Assembly: GCA_947172415.1 (NCBI GenBank)
Contig: OX359192.1
Span: 3,226,501-3,290,500 of the forward strand
DNA from: Chondrosia reniformis
Lineage: Eukaryota; Porifera; Demospongiae; Chondrillida; Chondrillidae
DNA length: 64,000 nucleotides
Reading direction: 5' to 3'
In this document: piece after piece, positions 48,011 to 58,495 of the stretch
Position numbering within the stretch: the first letter of the stretch is position 1
Layout of the letters: every line of letters begins with the position of its first letter
The notes under the pieces: generated by a model
Database searches by the model: none
What the model was told of the DNA's origin: nothing
Seen by the model: the letters and a program-made list of their open reading frames with translations, nothing else
Position numbers and translations under genes: made by a program

Positions 48011-50197
48011 ACTAGTTGAAAGTACTAGTTGTATGTACTAGTTGTGTGTACTAGAACGAACTATAGTTATATGTACTATTTGTATGCACTAGTTTTATGA
48101 ACTAGTTCTATTTATATTTACTAGTTGTAGGTACTAGTTATATGTAGCAGATGTGTGTACTATTTGTATCTATTATTTGTATGTACTATGAGCATGTACT
48201 TTTTATAAGTATCAGTTATATGTATGTAGTAGTTATATGTTTGTGATCTAGTTATATATACTAGTTGTATGCACTATCTGTATGTACTAGTTGTATGTAC
48301 TGTTTATAAATACAAGGTATATGTGTATTTACTAGTTATATGTAGTTGGTGTATGTACTAGTTATATATACTAGTTGTTTGTCCTAGTTGTATGTACTAG
48401 TTATATGTACTAGTTAATAGTTCTGGGAACTAGTTGGACGACCTAATTGTAAATACTAGTTGTATGAACTAATTGTTTGTATATAATAGTCGTATGAATT
48501 AGTTAAATGTACTAGTTTTATGTATATATTAGTTGTATGTACTAGTTTCTAGTTGCATGTACTACTTTTATGTACTAGTTATATATACTATATGGATGCA
48601 CTATTCACATGTACTAATTATATGTAGAAGGTGTGTAGAAGGTGTGTACTAGTTATAGATCCTAGTTTTATGTACTCGTTCTATGTACTAGTAGTTATAT
48701 GGACTTCTTGTTCGTAGTATGTTTATGTACTATTTATATGTACTAGTTACATTTATATGTAATAGTTATATGTGGTAGATGTGTGTACTAGTTATATGAA
48801 GTAATTTCAAGTACTAGTTGTATGTACTATTTGAATGGACTAGTACTATTTATATTTATTAGTAGTAGGTACTAGTTGTATGTACTAGTTGTATGTATAT
48901 ACTAGTTGTATGTACTAGGTATGTACTGGTTTTATGTTCTAGTTATATGTACTAGTTGTATGTACAAGCGGTATGTTCTTGTACTAGTTACACTAGGTGC
49001 TAGGAAGGTACTAGTTGTATGTAGTATATACTAATTGGATGTAATTGTTGTATGTACTAGTTGTATGTACTATTTATAATTATTAGGTAAAAGTGTATGT
49101 ACTAGTTATATGTAGTAGGTGTATGTACTATTTATATATCCTACTTGTTTTTCCTAGTTGTGTATAGTAGTTATGTACTAGTTGAATATACAAGTTGTAC
49201 GTTCTAGAATTATGTACTCATTCTGCGAGCTAGTTGTATATACTAGTTTCTAGTTGTATGTACTAGTTGTAAGTACTAGTTTTATGTACTGGTTGTATGT
49301 ACCACTTGTGTGTACTATTTATAATTACAAGGTATGTGTATTTACTAGCTATATGTAGTAGGGGTATGTACTAGTTATATGTCCTGGCTGTTTGTCGTAG
49401 TTGTATGGACTAGTTGAATGTACTAATTGTATGTACAAATTGTATATACTAGGTGTATGTAGTGGTTGTATGTTCTAATTGTTTTAACTCAGTTCTATGT
49501 ACTAATTGTTGGTACTAGTTATGTACAAGTTGTATGAACCAGTTTTAAGTGCTATATAGGTCTGGGTACTAGTTGTATGTACTAAATGTATGCACTAGGT
49601 ATGTTCTAGTTACTAGTTTCTAGTTGTAAGTACTAGTTGTAAATACTAGTTGTATTTACTTTGTGTATGTACCAGTTGTTGATTCTTGTACTACTTATAC
49701 TATGTACTAGGTAGGTTGTAGTTGTATATACTAGATACTTGTTGCATGTACTACTTGTATGAACTAGTTTTATGAACTAGTTGTATGTACTCAATACTAT
49801 TTGTATGTACTAGTCGAATGTAGGAGTTATTTCTACTAGTTGAGTGTATAAGTATTGTGTAATTGTTGTATGTACTAGTTATATGTACTAGTTGTGTGTA
49901 CTCTTTTATGTACTATTTGCATGTACTAGTTGTATGTACTAGATGTTTGAATTAGTTTTAGGTTCTAGTACAAGTTATACTAGGTACTAGGAATTAACCA
50001 GTTCTATGAACTACTTGTTTGTTTGTTTGAACTAGTTTTCTGTACTAGTTGTATGTACTATATTTATGTACTAGTTATATGTGTATATACTAGTCATATG
50101 TATTAGTTATGTGTACTAGTTATATGTACTAGTTGTATGTACTACTTATATGTACTCGTTACATTTGTATGTACTGGGTGTATGTACTAGTTGTTTG
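48011..50197 (+). repeat. 13-bp minisatellite array, forward orientation
   Basis: Forward satellite with a higher-order marker at 49672. No gene is seen. Confidence 0.93.
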
Positions 50198-50199
50198 TA

Positions 50200-51664
50200 T
50201 AGTGCATTTCACCATAAATGTAAAATTTCCAATTGTATAGTGGGGTTCAAAACAGGGTGACAAAAGTGATTAATGTTAGAAGTGAGTCTTTTTCAAACTT
50301 GTCACCAAAATAATTATGCTCAAGTAACCATGGAAACGGCAAGAAAAATTGCGACAGTCGTTGCTATGGCAAAATTTTGATTGTGCAATCGTGAAGAAGA
50401 AAGGCAGCAGTAAAAGATAAAAGTGATCGGTGCTTGTTGAAGAAGAAACAGAGAAAACCAAAACGCTGGCTTCTGGTAGCCCTTGTAAACACTCAAAAAC
50501 CTAAGTAGCTTTTTTTAATAGGACATTTTATAAGAAAGTTATTGCGTGTTTCCATATTTCCGTACCTTGAGGGCTTTTATTCGGCACTCCTTTCAAGTTA
50601 GTCTAATCGATACAGACTTTTAGTATAAGAATATTTAAGAAATATACTAAATCTTTAAGTAGCCTTTTTGTAAGTTTCGCTCTGTGTGATGAGATATAAA
50701 GGTTTGAATTTTCATAGTATATTTAACAACACTTTCAACAACTTATGAAGTATAGTTGTCTTTTAAAGAATCCTTTAGATTCTAGCCTTGGTATGTGTCC
50801 ATTCACGGCAATATTTTCAACACTCAGATAGTAATTTTAACTTACTAGACTTTTTTGGGAATAAAATTTAACTGAAAAGTGGGGTTAATATAGACCACCA
50901 CTAATAACTTTCATTTGACATTTTTTACCAATTAAGACTCCTCGAGATTCACATACAACTAGGCAGTGACAGTCTTTAAAGGCAGTATTTGCTTTTTTAC
51001 CTTCTGGCTAAAATGATAAACACATTTGAAAGCACATTTTTCTAATCAAATAATCTTGCCTTTTCAGACCTCTTTTGCCTTTTACCCAGTCTTGAGGCTG
51101 GGGAAGGAGTACTACTCTGTGGTATGCCTTGATCAACTGTGCTACAACCGCTTTCCTCAGTCATTCGTTCACTGGATAGTTCCTCGTTATCACGATTGCC
51201 GACTTCGGCCAATTCTCTGTCGATTTCTGACACAATTTCCCACTTTAAAAGCTTTTTAGTCTTTAAATCGCCTTAACTATTATAGCTTGACCTTCGAATA
51301 AAGCGTTATCAACGTAACAAGCGTATACGCCTCTAAAAAGCTTAAAATATGTAATTGTTTATTTGTTTATTTTTAGACATCCAATTTTCGATAATGGTTA
51401 TACGCGGGAACGTTGCGTTGTAACTCGATTTCACCTTATTAATTATGCAAACGTGACTGAATGAAGCCATTTGACTGGCTGAAATAGGTATCCTCTTTCA
51501 ATAACGCCTATCTTCTAAACGTTAGCTGCTATTGCAAAACCGAAAACAGGTACGGATACCCTAGTGTTTCCTCTTTCATTTGATACCAAACTTAAAAATA
51601 TACGGAGGATACTTTCCATAAAGCACCTTAAAAGAAACTTTTACATTTATAGTGAAATGCACTA
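50200..51664. mobile_element. Non-autonomous TIR transposon, TA flanked
   Basis: 1465 bp with inverted ends of about 30 bp: TAGTGCATTTCACCATAAAT on the left, and on the right the reverse complement of the same sequence with one base changed at C/T. TA flanks both sides (50198-50199 and 51665-51666), and the satellite on the two sides joins up if the element and one TA are removed. The interior is unique sequence with no recognisable transposase. One short frame (51042-51233, minus) looks more protein-like than the rest. Confidence 0.78.
51042..51233 (-). CDS. Possible small or exonic ORF in the TIR element
   Basis: 63 codons starting ATGTCAGAAATCGAC. The product is acidic and Ser-rich (RELAEVGNRDNEELSSERM), followed by a basic stretch (RLGKRQKRSEK) that would suit a nuclear localisation signal. 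Composition is unlike the Tyr/Val-rich translations of the surrounding DNA. I do not recognise a family. It could be a remnant exon of a transposase or of a captured gene, or simply chance. Confidence 0.2.
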   Translation of the reverse strand: MSEIDRELAEVGNRDNEELSSERMTEESGCSTVDQGIPQSSTPSPASRLGKRQKRSEKARLFD

Positions 51665-51666
51665 TA

Positions 51667-53304
51667 CAATTATATATACTAGTTGTACGTACTATTTATA
51701 TGTACTATATATATGTGTATGTGCTAGGTATATGTACTACTTGTAGGTACTAGCTGTATTAGCTGGTTGTATGTACTAATTCTATGTACTAGTTGTATGC
51801 AATAGTTGAATTTACTATTTGTATGTTCTATTTATATATGTGTGTACTAGTTCTATGTACTAATTGTTGGTACTAGGTGAGTACTAGTTACTAGTTTCTA
51901 GTTGTATGTACTAGTTGTAAGTACTAGTTGTATGAACTATGTGTATGTACCAGTTGTTGATTCTTGTACTACTAATACTATGTATTAGGTAGTTTCTAGC
52001 TATATGTACTAGATACTTGTTGCATGTACTAGTTGTATGAACTACTTTTATGTACTGTTTATATGCACTAGTTATATATACCAGTTATATGTACTCTATA
52101 GTTTTCTGTACTAGTAGTATGTACTAGTTATATTTACTAGCTGTATGTACTATCCGTGTGTTCTAATTGTATGCACTAGTTGTATGTACTAGTTGTATGT
52201 ACTCAATACTATTTGTATGTACTAGTCGAATGTAGTAGTTTTTTCTACTAGTTGAATGTATAAGTAGTGGGTAATGTTTGTATGTACTAGTTATATGTAT
52301 TAGTTGTATGTTCTATTGTCTAATTGTATGTACTAGTGTTATGTACTAGCTGTATTTACTAGGTGTATGTTGTAGTTGTATGTTCTAATTGTTGGAACTA
52401 GTTCTATGTATTAATTGTATGTACTAAGTATATACTAGTTACTAGTTTCTAGTTGTATGTACTAATTGTAAGTACTAGTTGTATGTACAATGTGTATGTA
52501 CCAGTTGTTGATCCTTGTACTAGTTATACTATGTACTAGGTAGGTTGTAGTTGTATGTACTTGATACTTGTTGAATGTACTAGTTGTATGAACTACTTTT
52601 ATGAACTAGTTGTATGTACTGTTTATATGTACCAGTTATATGTACTAGTAGTATGTACTAGTTATAATTACTAGCTTTATGTACTATTTGTGTGTACTAA
52701 TTGTATGCACTAGTTGTATGTACTAGTTGTATGTACTCAATACTATTTGTATGTACTAATCGAATATAGTAGTTATTTGCATTAGTTCAATGTATAAGTA
52801 GTGGGTAATTGTGGTATGTACTAGTTATTTGTACTAGTTGTATGTACTATATTTATGTACTAGTTATATGTACTAGTTGTATGGTATAGTTGTATGTACT
52901 ACTTATATGTACTCGTTACATTTGTATGTACTGAGTGTATTTATGTTTTTGTATGTATTTATATATTCCTAGTACTAGGTGCTAGGTTCTAGAAATGAAC
53001 TAGTTCTATGAACTACTTGTTTGTTTGTGTGAACTAGTGTTCTGTACTAGTTGTATGTACTATATTTATGTACTAGTTATATGTACTAGTTGTATGTACT
53101 ATTTGTATGTACTACTTTTATGTACTCGTTACATTTGTATGTACAGGTTGTATGTACTAGTTGCATGCACTAGTTTTATGGACTAGTTGTATATACTAGT
53201 CGCATGTACTAATTATATTTACTAGTTACTAATTTTATGAACTACTTGTAACTACTAATTTTATGAACTACTTGTAACTACGAATTTTATGTACTACTTG
53301 TATA
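51667..53304 (+). repeat. 13-bp minisatellite array, forward orientation
   Basis: Forward satellite with two higher-order markers only about 550 bp apart (51950 and 52501), giving the clearest measure of one higher-order period. No gene is seen. Confidence 0.93.
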
Positions 53305-53690
53305 CCTTACATTGTTTTCATTTGCCGATTACGTTGTACAGCTTCATGTTACGGAAAGAGTGTATATATATATCTATATATATAATACAAGTTAATACGC
53401 AACTATTATAACACTTATTTTATACGTCGATATTTGTATAATACTAGTTCATACGCAACTATTGTAACATTTAATTTATACGTCAATACATGGTTTTTGC
53501 AAATGGCGGCGTTCAGGAAGCTTTAGTTTACGAAGCTTTTCCAACGTTATTTATAAAGTTCAGGACACTAAATTGTCCTCAATCGTTAGTATTACGAATA
53601 TATATATTAAATCCCAACGATGTGGCCAAGTAATTCCAGTTAATGCGGGGGCGGTAACCCCACGAGTTTTTAAACTCGAAATACTTGTTT
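53305..53690 (+). mobile_element. Short Helentron-like derivative (copy C)
   Basis: About 386 bp. The satellite reading TATGTACTACTTGTAT before it continues as GTACTAGTTGTATG after it. The body is homologous to copy B, with an extra internal duplication: ATACGCAACTATT, then TTTATACGTC, occurs twice. It ends in the same palindromic module (53625-53690). The left boundary is approximate. Confidence 0.75.
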
Positions 53691-54609
53691 GTACTAGTTG
53701 TATGTATATACCAGTTGTAGACTAGTTAAATGTACTAGTTTTATATATATACTAGTTGTATATTCTAGTTTCTAGTTGTAGTATCTAGTACATACAACTA
53801 GAACCTCCCTAGTACATAGTATAAGTAGTACAAGAATCAACAACTGGTACATACACATAGTACAAACAACTAGTACTTACAACTATTACATACAACTAGA
53901 AACTAGTAACTAGTGCATACCTGTACATACAATTAGTACATAGAACTAGTTCAAACAATTAGAACATACAACTAGTACAAAGCTAGTACATACAACTCGT
54001 ATAAACATACAACTAGTACACCGAACGTATACAAACAAGTAGCACATAAAATTAGTACTTTTAACTAGTACATATAATAAGTTCACACCTACTACATATA
54101 ACTAATACATAAACATATAACTAGTATATATCAATAGTACAAACACATAGTACATACAACTAAAAATTAGTACATACAACTAGTATATATATAAAACTAG
54201 TACCTTTAGCTAGTACATACAAGTATTACATAAATTTTGTAGCTACAACTAGTTCATAAAATTAGTAACTAGTAAATATAATTAGTACATGCGACTAGTA
54301 TATACAACTAGTCCATACAACTAGTACATGCAACTAGTACATATAATTAGGCCATATAACAAGTACACAAACCTACTACATATAACTAGTACAATACACG
54401 TATACCTAGTAAATGTAAATAGTACCTACAACTAGTACATACAGCTAGCGCATACAACTAGTATATATAACTAGTACACACACATATAAATAGTACATAC
54501 AAATAGTAAGTACAACTAGTACATACAACTAGTACATAGACTTAGTACATACAACCAGCTAATACAGCTAGTACCCACAAGTAGTACATATACCTTGTAC
54601 ATAAACATA
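53691..54609. repeat. 13-bp minisatellite with orientation switch
   Basis: Forward to about 53782, then inverted. The inverted part begins with a reverse-complement copy of the higher-order marker block (CAAGAATCAACAACTGG at about 53831-53847), so both orientations carry the same higher-order repeat. Confidence 0.92.
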
Positions 54610-55367
54610 TCAGGGAGTACGGTAGTACTCCCTATGTAGGGATGACATGTTTTTTGCATTCCCCGTACATCGGTATAGGAGCAAAATCCCGAAATAAGCT
54701 GAAAATCTACAAAATAAGGCTATGTATAGCTAAATATACAATATACATACTCTAAATAGACCTTAAAGGCAAGCGAATATGTCCCGCTGGCAAAATAATA
54801 AACTTTAAAGATTCCCATTTTCGTCTTCTTCATATTCTTCTTCTTATTCTTCTTCTTCTTCGTCAGCCATAACTAAAATACTAAATAACCTTTTGGACTA
54901 ATTGTTAAACGAAACTATTGCAAATTTTCCGAACTGCATTCTTTTGTAGAAGCGAGAGCGATAACGCTATTATTGAGTATTACGGTTTTCATGGCCCCAG
55001 AGGCAAGGCCTCAATAAATTCGCCATTTTAATGACGTCATAATCAGTCGAAGATTGCAAAACCACAATGGGTTTTTATTCAATCGAATTCCTAGCTTAGG
55101 CTCCATAAAAAGTACAGAAACTAGAGAAAATAAAAATTTTCTACAAAATTGTGAAGATGTAGGAATGGCACAAAAAGCACATAAACAAGAAAGGGATGTT
55201 ACACAGTGAAGTATTAGCAATGCATGAATCCTACAAGCAAGGGTGTTGTATGATTCATGCATATATAGCTAATGCTTCACTGTGTAACATCCCTTTCTTG
55301 TTTATGTGCTTTTTGTGCCATCCCTACATCTTCACTATTTTTGTAGAAAATTTTTATTTTTCTCTAG
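54610..55367 (+). mobile_element. Hairpin-ended Helitron-like element, copy 2
   Basis: 758 bp. The left end is TC then a perfect hairpin (AGGGAGTAC, loop GGTA, GTACTCCCT at 54612-54633) and GTAGGGATG. The right end is a palindrome of about 247 bp that closes with CTAG at 55364-55367. The preceding ACATA and the following TATATAG rejoin as ordinary satellite, so insertion was between A and T. It shares end organisation and a CTT-rich interior run with the copy at 16289-17120, but the palindrome interiors differ. No protein is recognised. Confidence 0.68.
55121..55367. repeat. Large terminal palindrome, ~110-bp arms
   Basis: Arms 55121-55230 and 55252-55367 are reverse complements with few differences (for example GTAGGAATGGCAC against GTGCCATCCCTAC). 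The centre of about 21 bases includes a GTGTTGTA segment. It would fold into a very long hairpin RNA or a cruciform. Both overlapping open frames here are palindrome artefacts. Confidence 0.92.
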
Positions 55368-57519
55368 TATATAGTACATATAAATAGTACATACAACTAG
55401 TATATATAACTAGTACATACATCTAGTCTAGTATATACAACTGGTACCTCCCTAGTGCGTAGTACAATTAGGACTAGAACCTACAACTACTATAAACTAC
55501 TAGTACATACAACTAGTACATGCAACTAGTGCATACAATTAGTACAAGCAAACAGTCCATACAACTAGTACTTACAACTAGTACATACAACTAGAAACTA
55601 GTAATTCGTATATACTTAGTACATACAATTAGTACATAGAACTAGTTTAAACAATTAGAACATACAACTACCACATACACCTAGTACGTACAAATAGTAT
55701 TTAAAACTAGTTCATATAACTAGTACATAACTAGTAAATTTCTAGTATATACAGTTAGTACATAGAACTAGTTCAAACAATTAGAACATACAACTACTAC
55801 ATACACCTAGTATATACTATTTGTACATACAATTAGTACATACAAATAGTACATGCAACTAGTACATAAAGCTAGACTATATAACTAATAACTAGTACAT
55901 ACAACTAGTACATAGCTACTACTTACAACTAGTATATACATACAATTAGTGCATACAACTAATACAGACAATTAGTACATACAACTACTACATTCAACTA
56001 CTACATACAACCAGAATCTACAACTAGTAAATATAACTAGTACTAGTACATAGAACTAGTACATACAACTAATTCGTTATAGTAGTAATTACAACTAGTG
56101 CGTACAACTAATGCCTACTTAGTACCTACTATAACTAGTACTAGAACCTACAACTAGTACATAGAGCTAGCGCATACACGTAGTACAGGCAACTTGTACA
56201 TACAACTGTTACATACAACTACTACATATAACCCGTGCATACACATAAAACTAGTATATAAAAATGTACATATACTTAGTACATACAACAAGTACATACA
56301 AAACGTACATACAACTAGTACATACAACTAGTACACACAACTAGAAACTAGTACATACACCTAGTTCAAAGAACGAGTGCATACTACTAGAACATACAAC
56401 TTGTATATACAACTAGTACATAGCAACTGCATTCAACTAGTATATACATACAACTAGTGCGTACAACTGGTACATAACTACTACATACAACTTATACATA
56501 ACTAGTACATAGAACTTGTACGTAGTATGAGTACATAAAACTGGCATATACAACTACTACATAAACAACAAACTAGTATATACACAGAACTAGTACATAG
56601 CTAGTATTTACAATTAGTATATACATACAACTAGTACATAAAACTAGTACAAACAATTAGTACATACAACTACTACATCCAACCACTACATACAACCAGT
56701 ACCTACATCTAGTAAATATAACTAGAACTAGTACATACAACTAGTACATTCAACTAGTACGTAAAAGTAGTACTAACAACTAGTACATACAACTAATGCC
56801 TACTTAATACCTACTATAACTAGGACTAGAACCTACAATTAGTACATACAGCTAGCACATACAACAAGTACAGGAAACTAATACAAACAAGTGGTACATA
56901 CAACTACTACATATAACCAGTACATACACATATAACTAGTATATAAAAATAGTACACACACCTAGTACATAAACCTACAAAAAGTACATACAACTAGTAC
57001 ATGCAACTAATTCATAGAAAGAGTACATAATACTTGAACATACAACTAGTACATTCAATTCGTACATACAACTAGCACAAACAACTGGGTCATATAACTA
57101 ATACATACACCTATTACATATAACGAGTACATACACATATACCTAGAAAATATAAATAGTTCATACAACTAGTACATACAGCTAGTGCATACAACTAGAA
57201 CATCAAACTAGTACACACACATATAACTAGTACATACAAATAGTAAAGACAACTAGAACATAAAACTAGTGCGTACAACTAGGACATGCAAATAGTACAT
57301 GCAACTAGTATCTAGTATATAAAACTTGTATAAACAAGTACACCGAACATGTACATGCAATTAGCAGATACAACTAGTACTTTTGAACTAGTACGTATCA
57401 CAAGTTCACACACCTGCTACACATAACTAATACATAAACGGATAACTAGTATATATGAATAGTATATACATACATATAGAACATACAACTAGAAACTAGA
57501 ACATACAACTAGGATATAT
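55368..57519 (-). repeat. 13-bp minisatellite array, inverted orientation
   Basis: The last satellite block in the window, ending at the Helitron 3' terminus. No gene is seen. Confidence 0.93.
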
Positions 57520-57586
57520 AAACAAGTAGTTCGAGTTAAAAAAACTCGTGGGGGCTGCCGCCTCCCACGCACTCGAACTACTTGGC
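57520..57586 (-). repeat. Helitron 3' terminal palindromic module (copy D)
   Basis: On the minus strand it reads GCCAAGTAGTTCGAGT, then a stem of CGTGGG and CCCACG around GGCGGCAGC, then AGTTTTTTT and AACTCGAACTACTTGTT. Outer and inner arms make a two-level hairpin. Here the outer arms (CAAGTAGTTCGAGT and ACTCGAACTACTTG) match perfectly, while copies A and B have one mismatch. Confidence 0.88.
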
Positions 57587-58495
57587 GGCTTTCGGATGAT
57601 TTTGTATACTGTCATATTCTAAGCTTAAGATATTCTCAAGATGTAAATTGTAGAATGTGTATTATCATATATATCTATGATATGATATGAAATACTTAGA
57701 AATGAATACAGTAAATGGAACTAATAAACACAGCCTCTAAAAGAGTGTTACCAAAAGTTAGTGGGAAAAATAAATTTGTCAGGAACCTTGAAGTTCCGAG
57801 TTAAGTTAATGTAAGTGACTATAACCATGTAGAAATTAGTAGCAGGCTGGTTCCAAAATGACTTGTCCAGTTTATCAAATTTGGGTTTGCAAGAATTAGT
57901 CTCCCCTGTATAAAGAAAGAGATTTTAACACAGAATGTATGATGTGTGCAAACCAACAATAGTGTAAAGCATCTATACTTACCATGTGACAATAAATAAA
58001 ATGCTTCTTTTCCATGACATCTCCAGAATCACTAAGTGTAACTTGATCTACATTTTCCTTATTGTGCAGACTTAAATTTAAGTGGCTATAAAACTGGATA
58101 ACCTGCAATTAAATAAAACTTCCCTGAAATGATTAAATATTCATTGCAATTTAAAAAATGATTAATAATTGGCTTACGAGTGACTTTACTCCTCCTTATC
58201 CTTCTTTGCAATAGAAATAGAAAAGTATGTGAACACATCTACATACATACAATTAAAAAGTATACAAAACAAATTACCTCTTATAACATGCAAACAAAAT
58301 ATGCACAATCACTAACAGGCATGCATTTAAATCAACACCCTGTATTGCTGGACAATTAATGTGAATGTATATATCACCACCACGGTTGTCTTTAATCATA
58401 TCCCAATGCAGTGGCCCATTGCCACTGCACTGCTCCTTTTAATCATTCTTCAGGACCACACTGTGACAAAAAGGTGGCAAATGGAGCAAAATCTG
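57587..58495 (-). other. Helitron 3' non-coding region
   Basis: About 0.9 kb between the stop codon and the terminal module. It contains a perfect 9-bp stem-loop (TGCAGTGGC at 58407-58415 and GCCACTGCA at 58421-58429). A frame of 70 codons (57896-58108, minus) has no recognisable domain and is not called as a gene. No clear polyadenylation signal was found. Confidence 0.6.

Noticed and set aside
55011-55387. Pair of similar open frames on both strands (83 and 63 codons)
   Set aside because: The similarity is a direct result of the large palindrome: both strands encode the same sequence.
1-57519. Telomeric repeat
   Set aside because: The 13-bp unit does not resemble TTAGGG-type or other G-rich telomeric repeats, and it occurs in both orientations in blocks.
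57896-58108. 70-codon frame in the Helitron 3' region
   Set aside because: No domain, no splice or start evidence, and the region is AT-rich non-coding sequence.
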